Source: Deltaproteobacteria bacterium (GTDB taxonomy: Bacteria > Myxococcota_A > UBA796 > UBA2385). Taken from it: a stretch of 64,000 nt of DNA. This document shows, piece by piece, positions 26,310-35,123 of this stretch; the first letter of the stretch is position 1; the number at the start of each line of letters is the position of its first letter. The position numbers and the translations under genes were made by a program. The notes below the pieces were generated by a model. That model searched no databases and had not been told where the DNA came from. It saw nothing but the letters and a program-made list of their open reading frames with translations. The DNA is taken from positions 25,260 to 89,259 of the forward strand of contig JAEUKK010000039.1 in the NCBI GenBank assembly GCA_016792625.1. The letters run 5' to 3'.

Positions 26310-27552
26310 TGTTCTGCTCCTTCACCTGCCGGCGGGCGTAGATGAGGCTGGCCATCAGGCAGCCCTCGGACCAGGCCACCGGGCCCACCTGTTGAAACTC
26401 AAGGATCTGCTCACGTTCGTCGACCCAGTAGACCGAGCCGGTGGTCGTCTCCCACATGGGGTCGCCTTCGCCGAGCTCGAAGCGGGCCTCGAGCATGCGC
26501 CCCGCTTCGAGCAGCCGGATGCAGGAGTTGCCGCCAGCGACGCGGTAGCCGCGCTTCCGGGCCTCGCCCATCGCGTGCATGAGCATGGGGAACTCGCCCC
26601 CGCTCCAGGTCGAGAGGTAGCTGCCGGTCGGCGCGAGCCCCGCCTCGGGCCGAAACACTTCGCGGAAGAGCTGGTCGACGCCCTGGCGACCGTTGATCTC
26701 GTTGAGCAGCTCGCGCCACTCATCGAGCTCACCAACCAAGACGGGGTGGGGCAAGAGCACCGAGGCCGCCTTCGTCCACCGCGTGTCGCCATCGAGGGTG
26801 ACCAAGCCGAGCCCGCGCTCGGCGGAGACGCCCCGCAGCAGGCCGATCTTGGTGAGGTCGACTTGTTCGTCTTCGGCCACTGGGGCGGCGAGCAGATCAG
26901 AGAGCGCCGAGCGCCAAGCGGGGTCATCCCACACCTCGACCAGCACCCGGGTCGGCACGGGCAGGCTGCGCAGCAGCCACTGCTCGACCTGGGCTTTGCA
27001 CTCTGCTTCGTGCCGCTCCATCCACTCGACGGCTTCGAGCAGCCCGCGGGCCGCGGCGCTCGCCTTCACCTCTTTGGGCACGGCGCTGAGGACCTTGCCC
27101 GCCTTGTTGCGGGCCACGAGCTTCCCGTCGCGCAGGCTCAGCTGGTAGCCATCCGGCCCCGCGATCCAGCCGTCTTCCGCGACGGGCGGCGCGGGCGGCG
27201 CCACCGGAGCAGCGGGGGCAGCGGCCTTGGGCGCAGCGGCCTTGGGCGCAGCGGCCTTGGGCGCCGCCGCGGGGGGGGCAGCGTCGGGCGCGGCGATGTT
27301 CGGCGCGACGGCGGGCGCGCCCGCTGCCGGCGCCTCGCCCCCCACCTCGCTGTAGCCCTTCTTCGTCTTCTCACGAATCAGCTTGGCCTGTTCAGCTTCG
27401 GCGCCCGCGGCGTCGGCGAAGGTCTTGAGCTGCGTCTGGCCGGCCGTGCCGAGGCGGCCGAAGCGCACCGTCAGCTCATTGCCACCTGCGCCGCCGACCT
27501 CGACCTCCCAAAACTTGGACGAGCCACCTTCTACAAATTCGAACCGCCGCAT
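26302..27552 (-). CDS. WGR-domain protein, first gene of the operon
   Basis: A 416-residue protein starting with a WGR domain (residues 1-75: MRRFEFVEGGSSKFWEVEV, then LTVRFGRLGTAGQT and a Lys-rich helix). WGR domains occur in PARPs and MolR-type proteins and bind nucleic acid ends or mediate contacts. A Pro/Ala/Lys linker with three copies of AAAPK follows (about residues 90-125), then a 280-residue C-terminal domain ending in a Trp/Tyr-rich region (SVYWVDEREQILEFQQVGPV). The start ATG 27552 has GGAGG upstream. As the first gene on this transcript it would be controlled by the 235-base divergent region shared with the MMPL gene. Confidence 0.85.
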   Translation of the reverse strand: MRRFEFVEGGSSKFWEVEVGGAGGNELTVRFGRLGTAGQTQLKTFADAAGAEAEQAKLIREKTKKGYSEVGGEAPAAGAPAVAPNIAAPDAAPPAAAPKAAAPKAAAPKAAAPAAPVAPPAPPVAEDGWIAGPDGYQLSLRDGKLVARNKAGKVLSAVPKEVKASAAARGLLEAVEWMERHEAECKAQVEQWLLRSLPVPTRVLVEVWDDPAWRSALSDLLAAPVAEDEQVDLTKIGLLRGVSAERGLGLVTLDGDTRWTKAASVLLPHPVLVGELDEWRELLNEINGRQGVDQLFREVFRPEAGLAPTGSYLSTWSGGEFPMLMHAMGEARKRGYRVAGGNSCIRLLEAGRMLEARFELGEGDPMWETTTGSVYWVDEREQILEFQQVGPVAWSEGCLMASLIYARRQVKEQNNA

Positions 27553-27605
27553 GGGTCCTCCGGGCGCCGGGACTTAACCAGAAGGCTGCACAGCGGTCAA
27601 GTCAT

Positions 27606-27626
27606 CAGGGTCAGATTCTGACCCTG
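27606..27626. promoter_or_regulatory. Perfect 21-bp dyad between the WGR operon and the MMPL gene
   Basis: Arm CAGGGTCAGA (27606-27615), one central T, and the exact reverse complement (27617-27626). It sits 54 bases upstream of the WGR gene start and about 160 bases upstream of the MMPL start, followed by an AT-rich patch (27630-27640) rare in this DNA. It could be an operator for a dimeric repressor controlling one or both transcripts, or a dispersed REP-like palindrome. Sequence alone does not separate these. Confidence 0.5.
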
Positions 27627-27787
27627 GGCATGAAAATAATCCCGATCCACTCCCCAGCACCTGTACAGGCGATAGGCAGGCCCGCGGCGGCTGGGCGCCA
27701 GGGCGGCGCGGCCGTGCTACGAGACCCGCCGTCCAGCGGCGGCCCCGGTGTGCCGCGTCCCTCTTCGCAGGCCCTCGGAGTGCGCCC

Positions 27788-30160
27788 GTGTCCGCTGCTT
27801 CCCAGAGGCGCTTCGGCGCGTTCGCGCGGGCCGTCATGGCCCACCCGCGCCTCGTGATCGCCCTCCTGTTCGTGATCTCGGCGCTGTCCGTCGCGCTCTC
27901 GACCCAGCTGACCGTCAACACCAACCTCCTCGCCCTGCTGCCTGACGAAGACCCTGTCACGGTGGCCATTCGCAAGCTGAACGACGAAGAGGGCGGCACC
28001 AACATCATCTCGCTCGCGGTGAAAGGTGAAGACCCTGCCGCCCTCGACGCGTGGATGAAGGGGGTGGCCGCCGAGCTTGAGGGGGTTGAAGGGGTCGACT
28101 ACGTCCTCTACGACGTCGATCCCAGCCTCGCCGCCCAACTCGCCGCCCTCCAGCTCAGCCCGGCCGAGCTCGGCCTCCTCCACGAGCGCCTGACCGGCGC
28201 GGTGGCCCTGGGTCCGGCCGCGGCCAACCCCTTCGTCGCCGCCAAGCTGCTCGACCTCGGCCCGCTGACCCAGCGCCTCGCCGCCCCGCCCAGCTCCACC
28301 GCGGTGCTCGGCGGCATCGACGGCATCGCGCGCCTCGTGGTGCGGCCCGTGGGCAGCGCCTTTGACGCCAAGTTTGCCGCGCCCTTAATGGCGCGGGTCG
28401 AAGAGGTGGTCGAACGCCACGACGCCGAAAAGGCCGGCCTCGAGGTCGTTTGGCTCGGCGGCGCCTACCGGCACGCGGTCGAGGACGTCCAGGCCGTCCG
28501 CACCGACCTGTTTTGGACGGGCATCGTCAGCTTCTCGATGGTGCTCGCGCTGGTCGCCTTCGCCTTCCGCGACCTGCGCGCAGTGATCATCGTTTTTGTG
28601 CCCTTGCTGCTCGCCAACCTATGGACGACCGGCTTCGCGCTGCTCGCCGTCCGCAGCCTGAACACCTTCACGAGCTTCTACCCCGCCATCCTCATCGGTC
28701 TGGGCATCGACTTCGGCATCCACCTCTACGCCCGCTACCAAGAAGAGCGCGCCGAGGGCGGCAGCGTCGAAGACTGCATCGAGCGCGCCTGGTCCAAGGC
28801 CGGCCCGCCCTGCCTCACCGCGGCCTTGACCACCTCGGGGGGCTTTTGTGCCCTCTGGGCGGCCGGTTTTGGTGGCTTCCGCCAGCTGGGCACCATCCTC
28901 GCGGTCGGGGTGCTGCTCTGTGTGGGGTCGATGCTCCTCGTCCTCCCGTTGCTCATCCGCTGGCGCGAGAAGCGGCCCTACAAGCTGCCCGCCCGCCGCT
29001 TCGACGAGACGCTGGTCAAGCGCCCCCCAACCTACCGGCTTGCGCCGCTCGGGCTGCTGATCAGCGTGGTGGTCACCCTCGCCGCCGCGAGTCAGGTGCA
29101 CCGCATCGAATTCCAATACGACATGAGCGAGCTGCGCCCCGAGGGGCTCGCCTTCGGCGACCTCACCCCCGACCAGCAGCGCCTCGCGACCGCGAGCTAT
29201 GCGCCGCTCATCGTCAGCTACGAAGACGACGCCGCGCTGACCGCCGACCACGCGCTGATCTCGGGCCGCATCGCCGAGGGTGAGCTGCCGGCCTTCAAGG
29301 GGGTGCTGTCCATTCGCAGCATCCTGCCGGCCGACCAAGGCGAGCGCGTGGCGGCCCTACGCCAGATCATCGCGCTGGCCCAGCACGAGAACGTCCAGTT
29401 CCTCCCCCTGCCTGTACAAGAGAACCTCAAAAAGCTCGCCGCCACCGAACCAAAGGTGCTGGGGGCCGCCGATCTGCCCCGCTCGCTGCAGCACATGCTC
29501 GGCGCGCTCGATGGCCGCCACCGCATGTTGATCCTCCCCGCTGGCAACATGTGGGACCTTCGCAACACCGAGGTCCTCCGCACCGAGGCCGAGGGCGCGC
29601 TGCCCGGGCGCCAAGTGGCCGGCGAGTACATGGCGATGGCCACGCTCTACCGCCTTTTTCAAGGCGACATCCCCGTGGTCGTGGCCTGGGCGCTGGGCAT
29701 CGTCTTCGCGCTGACCCTCATCGACATGCGCAGCTTCAAGAAGGCCGTGGCCACGACCTTGGCGCTCGGCGGGGGCATGGCCTGGGCGGTCGCTGCGATG
29801 ATCGTGTTCGACATGAAGCTCTCGGTCGTGAACTTCGTGGGCCTGCCCATCCTGCTCGGCATGGGCGTCGACACGGTCATTCACCTGCTCCACCGCCTCG
29901 ACGAAGAGGGCCCCGGCCGCGTGCGCCAAGCCCTGGCCACGACCGGTTGGGCCACCGGCCTGTCCACCGCGACGACCGTGGTCAGCTTCGCCGCGCTCGC
30001 CTTGGCCACCCACCGCGGCGTGCAGTCGCTCGGCCTGATGATCGTGCTGGGGCTCAGCCTAGTCACCCTGGCCGGCTTCACTTTCATCCCGCTGGGCTGG
30101 ATGACCGCCTGGAAGGTCACCGGCAAACTTCCCCGGATGAATCCGCCCCCGCAGGCCTGA
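27788..30160 (+). CDS. RND superfamily MMPL-type exporter
   Basis: A 790-residue inner-membrane protein with the two-fold RND/MMPL architecture: helix 1 (about residues 20-42), a large extracytoplasmic domain to about 235, five helices (240-400), a second helix near 420, a second large domain and a final helix bundle (from about residue 630). LGIDFGIHLYARYQEE and LGMGVDTVIHLLHRLDEE are the paired TM4-type segments with acidic residues expected for proton relay. Members move lipids, hopanoids or polyketides; the cargo here is unknown. The start is GTG 27788; ATG 27836 is a shorter option. It is convergent with the NAD kinase gene. Confidence 0.85.
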   Translation: MSAASQRRFGAFARAVMAHPRLVIALLFVISALSVALSTQLTVNTNLLALLPDEDPVTVAIRKLNDEEGGTNIISLAVKGEDPAALDAWMKGVAAELEGVEGVDYVLYDVDPSLAAQLAALQLSPAELGLLHERLTGAVALGPAAANPFVAAKLLDLGPLTQRLAAPPSSTAVLGGIDGIARLVVRPVGSAFDAKFAAPLMARVEEVVERHDAEKAGLEVVWLGGAYRHAVEDVQAVRTDLFWTGIVSFSMVLALVAFAFRDLRAVIIVFVPLLLANLWTTGFALLAVRSLNTFTSFYPAILIGLGIDFGIHLYARYQEERAEGGSVEDCIERAWSKAGPPCLTAALTTSGGFCALWAAGFGGFRQLGTILAVGVLLCVGSMLLVLPLLIRWREKRPYKLPARRFDETLVKRPPTYRLAPLGLLISVVVTLAAASQVHRIEFQYDMSELRPEGLAFGDLTPDQQRLATASYAPLIVSYEDDAALTADHALISGRIAEGELPAFKGVLSIRSILPADQGERVAALRQIIALAQHENVQFLPLPVQENLKKLAATEPKVLGAADLPRSLQHMLGALDGRHRMLILPAGNMWDLRNTEVLRTEAEGALPGRQVAGEYMAMATLYRLFQGDIPVVVAWALGIVFALTLIDMRSFKKAVATTLALGGGMAWAVAAMIVFDMKLSVVNFVGLPILLGMGVDTVIHLLHRLDEEGPGRVRQALATTGWATGLSTATTVVSFAALALATHRGVQSLGLMIVLGLSLVTLAGFTFIPLGWMTAWKVTGKLPRMNPPPQA

Positions 30161-30183
30161 GCTGGCCGCGAATTCCCCGCCGG

Positions 30184-30933
30184 TCAGCTGCGCAGCACCT
30201 TGCGGAGCATCGTGCGGCTGAAGGTGTGACCGTCGAAGAAGGCGAGCTTTACGTCATCTTCGGCAGGCGACACCCGCAAGTGTGCGACCGGGCCCAGATC
30301 GATGCCGTCGGCGACCGCACGCACGGGGCGCCGGTCCGTCGACAGGGCCGCGATCTCGACGCGCACACCATGGGGCAGCAACACCGGGCTGAGCCGCGGA
30401 GCGTGCGGGGCGATCGGGGTGATCTGCACGGCCCGCACCTCGGGGTGGCAAGGCACGCCACCCGCCGAGAAGCTGTAGGCCGTCGATCCGAGCGCGGTCG
30501 CCACCACCACGCCATCGCAGACCACCCGCTCGACCAAGACCTCGCCGTCGACCGAGAGCCGCAGGTGCGCGGTCTGGCCGCTGCTCCGCTCGACGTAGAC
30601 GTCGTTGACCGCCGAGGTCTCGGTCATCGTCCCGTTCGCCCCCAAGACCTCGGCGTGCAGGCGGGGGAAACGCGAGACCCGCCAGCTGCGGCTGAGCAGG
30701 CGGTCGGCGACCACGTCCAGCGCGCCGCCTTCGTTGAGCAAAAAGCCGAGGTGCCCGCGGTTGAGGCCGAGGAAGACCGGCTCGGTGCCCAGCTCGCGGA
30801 TGCAGGACAACATCCATCCATCGCCGCCGATGACCACGCACAGCTCGGGCGGGAGGGCGCCGAGATCGATCCGCCGGGCCAGCTCGGCCGCCGCCTGGGC
30901 GGCCCGTGGATTCCGAGGATCGACGCGGAGCAT
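30184..30933 (-). CDS. nadK: NAD kinase
   Basis: NAD kinase phosphorylates NAD to NADP. The 249-residue product has the GGDG motif (residues 36-39, in VVIGGDGWML), the LGLNRGHLGFL motif (55-65), the NDVYVERSS segment and the GSTAYSFSAGG glycine-rich turn that contacts the substrate. The residue after GGDG is Trp instead of the common Thr or Asn. ATG 30933 is used because upstream residues are low complexity; this makes the protein slightly short at the N-terminus compared with typical 290-residue enzymes. It is divergent from the dapF-like gene with 94 bases between. Confidence 0.9.
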   Translation of the reverse strand: MLRVDPRNPRAAQAAAELARRIDLGALPPELCVVIGGDGWMLSCIRELGTEPVFLGLNRGHLGFLLNEGGALDVVADRLLSRSWRVSRFPRLHAEVLGANGTMTETSAVNDVYVERSSGQTAHLRLSVDGEVLVERVVCDGVVVATALGSTAYSFSAGGVPCHPEVRAVQITPIAPHAPRLSPVLLPHGVRVEIAALSTDRRPVRAVADGIDLGPVAHLRVSPAEDDVKLAFFDGHTFSRTMLRKVLRS

Positions 30934-31027
30934 GGAGCCTCGGCGGGCCGGGGGGTGGGCGCCGCGCGACCCGGTGGGGCCCGCGGCCGCGCCGCCCGAT
31001 ATCCGCGCCGCAGCACCGGAGCGCCCC

Positions 31028-31921
31028 ATGCACCTCATCCGCAGCCACGGGCTCGGCAACGACTACCTGGTCCTCACGAGCGGCGAGCCCATGAGCCCGG
31101 CCCGCGCCCAGGCCCTCTGCGACCGCCACCGCGGGGTCGGCAGTGATGGCGTGCTGGAGCCGGTTCTCACCGATGACACGGCGCACGGGCTGCGCATTTG
31201 GAACCCCGACGGCTCGCTCGCCGAGAAGAGCGGCAACGGCCTGCGCATCTTCGGGTGGTTCCTCCACTGCCACCGGTCCGCGGGGACCGAGCTGCAGGTG
31301 CGCCTCTACGCCCCGGGTCCGGTGGGCGAGGCCCGCTGTCGGGTCTGGCCCGAGGAGGGTGAGGTCGAGGTCGAGATGGGTGTGGCCTCGCTTGACGCCG
31401 CGACGCTGCCCGCCGCCGGGCCGCTCGACCGCACGCCGCTGCCGCTTGGCCCGGGCGGGCCCGCCCTGCCCTGCACCGCGATCAGCATGGGCAACCCGCA
31501 CTGCGTCATTTTCGCTGAGGACCTGCCTGCGAGCTGGGCCGAGCCCGGCACCGGCCCGCTGCTCGACCGCCTTCCGTGGCGCAGCTGGGGCCCCCGGCTC
31601 GAGGCCCACCCCCACTTCCCCCGCCGCACCAACGTCCAGTTCGCCCAGGTAGTGGGCGAGAACGTCGTCGCTGCGCGGATCTGGGAGCGGGGGGCCGGCG
31701 AGACCTTGGCCAGCGGCAGCTCCGCCTGCGCGGTCGCCGTGGCCGCCGTGCGCCACCGCCGGCTGGCCGCCCAACCCGACGCGGCCGGCTGGGTCCACGT
31801 GCGTGTCGAGATGCCCGGCGGGGCGCTCGCGGTGGCGGTCGGCCCCGGCCTCGCGGTGCGCCAGCGCGGCCCCGTCGAAGAGCTCGCAGCCATCGAGACG
31901 CGCTGGCCTGTGCCGGCCTGA
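31028..31921 (+). CDS. DapF-family epimerase/racemase with both catalytic cysteines replaced by serine
   Basis: A 297-residue protein with full DapF architecture: HGLGNDYLVL at the start, RHRGVGSDG, NPDGSLAEKSGNG, AISMGNPHCV and ERGAGETLASGSS. In DapF the two catalytic bases are cysteines in CGNG and ACGTG motifs; here they are Ser68 (KSGNG) and Ser229 (ASGSS). All other framework residues are kept, so this is not decay. It may be a subfamily with Ser chemistry or a different substrate. As dapC and dapD are in this window and no other dapF is seen, it could still be the cell's DAP epimerase. The start ATG 31028 matches the family N-terminus. Confidence 0.8.
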   Translation: MHLIRSHGLGNDYLVLTSGEPMSPARAQALCDRHRGVGSDGVLEPVLTDDTAHGLRIWNPDGSLAEKSGNGLRIFGWFLHCHRSAGTELQVRLYAPGPVGEARCRVWPEEGEVEVEMGVASLDAATLPAAGPLDRTPLPLGPGGPALPCTAISMGNPHCVIFAEDLPASWAEPGTGPLLDRLPWRSWGPRLEAHPHFPRRTNVQFAQVVGENVVAARIWERGAGETLASGSSACAVAVAAVRHRRLAAQPDAAGWVHVRVEMPGGALAVAVGPGLAVRQRGPVEELAAIETRWPVPA

Positions 31922-32035
31922 GCCCCCTTTCCCGCGGCGCCAGCCGGGCTAGGCCCCTTGACGGGGAGACGGCCGCCTGCGCACCATGCCCGCGCAGCCC
32001 ACGCCCAGGGGGCGTGCCCCCGCCCCGGAGTGCCC

Positions 32036-33439
32036 ATGCGCGTGCTGCTCATCCGACCCCCGGCCCGCCACACCGTCGAGAGCGAGGTCCCCGAGGCTGT
32101 TGAGGCCGAGAACCTCAGCTACCCGCCGCTCGCCCTGTTGTCGATCGCTCAATTTCTGCTCGAAAACAGCGACCACGAGGTGCAGATCCTCGACGCGCAG
32201 CTTGATGACCTCGACTACCCGGTGATCGAGGCGCGGGTGCGCGAGTGGGGCGCCGAGGTGGTCGGGGTCACCGCCTTCACCGTGCAGCTCGTCGATGTGC
32301 ACAAGACCATCCACGCGGCCCGGGCCGGCGGCGCCCGCTACGTGGTGGTGGGCGGCCCCCATGTCAATGACTTCCCCCAAGAGTGTCGAAACCTCGCCGG
32401 GGTCGACGCGGTGGTCAAGGGCGAGGGCCAGCAGCCCATGTTGGACCTCGTGAACACCTGGGCCCGCGGCGAGGTCGCCAAGGGGATCCCCGGGGTGATC
32501 GCCCACCCTGACGATCCTGTCCCCGACGAGGACGTCTACTTCTCCAACGACCTCGACGCCTACCCCATCCTCGATCGCACGCTCATCGAGTATGAGCGCT
32601 ACTACGATGTCATGGGCGCAGGCGGCATCTTCACCACCATGGTCACCAGCCGCGGCTGCCCCTATCGTTGTACATTTTGCAACACACCACGGCACCGCTA
32701 CCGCGTGACGTCGCCGGCGCGGGCCTGCGACGAGATCGCCGCCTGCATTCAGCTGGGCATTCGTGAGATTTACTTCGTCGACGACACCTTCAACATCACC
32801 AACCAGCGGGTGCACGAGCTCTGCGACGAAATTTTGCGCCGCGGCCTCCAGTTCTCGTGGACCGTGCGCTTCCGGGTCAAGGGCGTCGACCGCCCCCTGC
32901 TTGAGAAGATGAAGGCCGCCGGCTGCAGCCGCATCCAGTTCGGCGTTGAGCAGGGCACCGAAGAGGGCCTGCTGCGGCTGAAGAAAGACGTGACCTCTCG
33001 TGAGATCGAGCACGCTTTCGCGCTCTGCCGCGAGGTCGGCATCCACACCGTCGCCTACTTTATGATCGGTACGCCCACCGAGCGCAGCCGCGAAGATGTG
33101 CTCGACACCATCGACTACAGCATCCAGCTCAACCCCGACTTCGTGATGTACAACATCCTCACGCCCTTCCCGGGCACGACCCTCTACGACGAGGGGGTGC
33201 GCGATGGTGTGCTCGACATTGACCCTTGGTGGCGCTTTATGCGCGAGCCGACTGAGGCTTTCAAGGCGCAAGTCTGGGATGAGCACTTCTCCCGCGATGA
33301 GCTGCGCGACCTGCTGAACACGGCTTACCGGCGCTTCTATTGGCGGCCCCGCTTCGTCGCGCGCAACCTGCTCCAGATCCGCAACCTCGCCGACTTCCGC
33401 CGCAAGGCCACCGCGGGCCTGCGCCTGCTGGCCGGCTGA
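32036..33439 (+). CDS. Cobalamin-binding radical SAM protein, first of an adjacent pair
   Basis: A 467-residue enzyme with an N-terminal B12-binding Rossmann domain (residues 1-150, MRVLLIRPP to VVVGGPHVND) and a radical SAM domain with the cluster motif CPYRCTFC (Cys208, Cys212, Cys215). IYFVDDTFNITNQ and FGVEQGTEEGLLRLKK are usual in the B12-dependent class (P-methyltransferase/HpnJ-like/BchE-like). The canonical cobalamin-ligand DxHxxG is not seen. The start ATG 32036 follows GGAG at 32027-32030. The next radical SAM gene begins 11 bases after the stop, so the two enzymes are co-translated. The substrate is unknown; the nearby MMPL exporter hints at lipid modification (weak inference). Confidence 0.87.
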   Translation: MRVLLIRPPARHTVESEVPEAVEAENLSYPPLALLSIAQFLLENSDHEVQILDAQLDDLDYPVIEARVREWGAEVVGVTAFTVQLVDVHKTIHAARAGGARYVVVGGPHVNDFPQECRNLAGVDAVVKGEGQQPMLDLVNTWARGEVAKGIPGVIAHPDDPVPDEDVYFSNDLDAYPILDRTLIEYERYYDVMGAGGIFTTMVTSRGCPYRCTFCNTPRHRYRVTSPARACDEIAACIQLGIREIYFVDDTFNITNQRVHELCDEILRRGLQFSWTVRFRVKGVDRPLLEKMKAAGCSRIQFGVEQGTEEGLLRLKKDVTSREIEHAFALCREVGIHTVAYFMIGTPTERSREDVLDTIDYSIQLNPDFVMYNILTPFPGTTLYDEGVRDGVLDIDPWWRFMREPTEAFKAQVWDEHFSRDELRDLLNTAYRRFYWRPRFVARNLLQIRNLADFRRKATAGLRLLAG

Positions 33440-33450
33440 AGGAGCCCCCG

Positions 33451-35097
33451 ATGCCGCTGCCCCACGACGAGTCGCCCCCCTACGCCGAGGACGCCGAGCA
33501 GGAGGGCGCGATCACCGAGGAGCAGGTCTCGACCGAGGCCGCGCGCGCCGCTGCCAGCGGCCGCCCCTTTCACATCGTGCTGATGACCATTTACAGCGTC
33601 GAGAACGCGGGCATCCGCTACGTGTCGGCGGCCTTGCAGCGCGCCGGCTTCACGACCAGCATCATCTTCCTCAAGGACTGGGTGCACAACCGCCTGAGCA
33701 TGCCCTCCGAAGAGGAGTTTGAAGCCGCGCTCCGGCTCATCGGCGAGCAGCGAGCCGACGCGGTCGGGCTCGGCTTTATGTCCAGCCTCTACCCGATGGC
33801 GCTCGAAGCCACGAAGCGGATCAAGGCACGCTTCCCGCGCACGCCGATGATCTGGGGCGGCATCCACCCGACCAGCATCCCCGAGGAGTGCATCGGCGAC
33901 GTCGACTACCTCTGCGTGGGCGAAGGTGAGGCAGCGGCCATCGACCTGTGCACCGCCCTGCGCGACGGCGGCGATACCACACAGATCCCCAACATTTGGG
34001 CCAACGTCGATGGGCAAATTTACAAGAACAAGCCCCGACCTCTGATCCAAGACTTGGACTGGCTGCCCTACCCTGACACCGCCGACGAGAACAAATACTA
34101 CATCGAGGGCAACACGGTCCGCCGTGAAGAGCCGTGGAAGCGCACCGCCGAGTACCGCATCTACTTCTCTCGGGGCTGTCCGTACAACTGCAGCTATTGC
34201 TACGTGTCGATCCTCCGCGATGTCTACGAAGAGAAGGGGCGCCAGTTTTACCGGGCCCGCTCGGTCGGCCACATCATCGGCGAGCTCAAGCTCATCCAAA
34301 AGACCTTCCCCAAGGTCGCTCGCGTCAAGATCGACGATGACACAAGCTTCGCGTTCGGCGACTCTTGGATGAACGAGTTTTTGGAGCGCTACCCCAAGGA
34401 GGTGGGCATCCCCTTTGAGTGCCTGCTCATCCCGCCGATGATGCGGCCCGACATGCTCAAGCGGCTGCAAGCGGCCGGCCTGCGTCGGGTGCAGACGGGG
34501 ATCGAGTCCGGCTCGAGCAAAGAGAGCAAGGAGATCCACAACCGCGCGCCGGGCAACGTCAGCATCATGAAGTTCGCCGAGGCCAACAAAGAGCTCAAGC
34601 TCAACGTCGTCTACGACGTCATCGTCGACAATCCGCACGCGACCGAAGAGATGAAGCTCGAGACGGCCTACTTCCTCCTCGACCTGCCCACGCCCTACGA
34701 CATCTACTTTTACAGCCTCAACTACTTCCCGGGCACGGCGCTGACCAAGAAGGGCCTCGCCGAGGGCACGCTCGACCCCAACATGGTCGAGGGGCGCAAC
34801 ACCAAGGCCTGGTACCAATTCCGCGTGTCGATGGACTGGCCACGCTCGGATGAAGACCGCTTCTACCTCGCGATCTACTCGCTTGCGTCGAAAAGTTTTG
34901 TGCCCCGTGACTTCATTCGCAAGCTCATCGACGAGCGCGAACACTGGAAGAAGAACATCGAGCCGGTCTATTACCTCGCCTGGGCCAGCAACTACGCCAA
35001 GATGTTCTGGGTGGCGATGCGTTACTTCAAGGACGGGGAGCTGACCTGGTTCAAGGTCCGCCAGTACGGCTCCTTGCGGAAGTTGATCAGCCAGTAG
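33451..35097 (+). CDS. Cobalamin-binding radical SAM protein, second of the pair
   Basis: A 548-residue protein: an acidic 35-residue N-terminal extension, a B12-binding-like domain (residues 40-175, with MIWGGIHPTSIPEE and YLCVGEGEAA), and a radical SAM core with CPYNCSYC (Cys243, Cys247, Cys250) followed by ARVKIDDDTSFAFG and RVQTGIESGSSKES. The C-terminal 150 residues are aromatic-rich and probably shape the substrate site. GGAG at 33440-33443 precedes ATG 33451. It is not a simple duplicate of its neighbour, as the N-terminal and C-terminal parts differ; a two-step modification is plausible. Confidence 0.87.
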   Translation: MPLPHDESPPYAEDAEQEGAITEEQVSTEAARAAASGRPFHIVLMTIYSVENAGIRYVSAALQRAGFTTSIIFLKDWVHNRLSMPSEEEFEAALRLIGEQRADAVGLGFMSSLYPMALEATKRIKARFPRTPMIWGGIHPTSIPEECIGDVDYLCVGEGEAAAIDLCTALRDGGDTTQIPNIWANVDGQIYKNKPRPLIQDLDWLPYPDTADENKYYIEGNTVRREEPWKRTAEYRIYFSRGCPYNCSYCYVSILRDVYEEKGRQFYRARSVGHIIGELKLIQKTFPKVARVKIDDDTSFAFGDSWMNEFLERYPKEVGIPFECLLIPPMMRPDMLKRLQAAGLRRVQTGIESGSSKESKEIHNRAPGNVSIMKFAEANKELKLNVVYDVIVDNPHATEEMKLETAYFLLDLPTPYDIYFYSLNYFPGTALTKKGLAEGTLDPNMVEGRNTKAWYQFRVSMDWPRSDEDRFYLAIYSLASKSFVPRDFIRKLIDEREHWKKNIEPVYYLAWASNYAKMFWVAMRYFKDGELTWFKVRQYGSLRKLISQ

Positions 35098-35123
35098 GGG
35101 CGGCCCCTGGCGCGGAGGCAGGC

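Noticed and set aside
24501..27621. Long plus-strand open frames opposite the 1609-residue and WGR genes
   Set aside because: They are antisense to genes with overlapping starts and stops and a WGR domain; the translated products are low-complexity Arg/Ser-rich.
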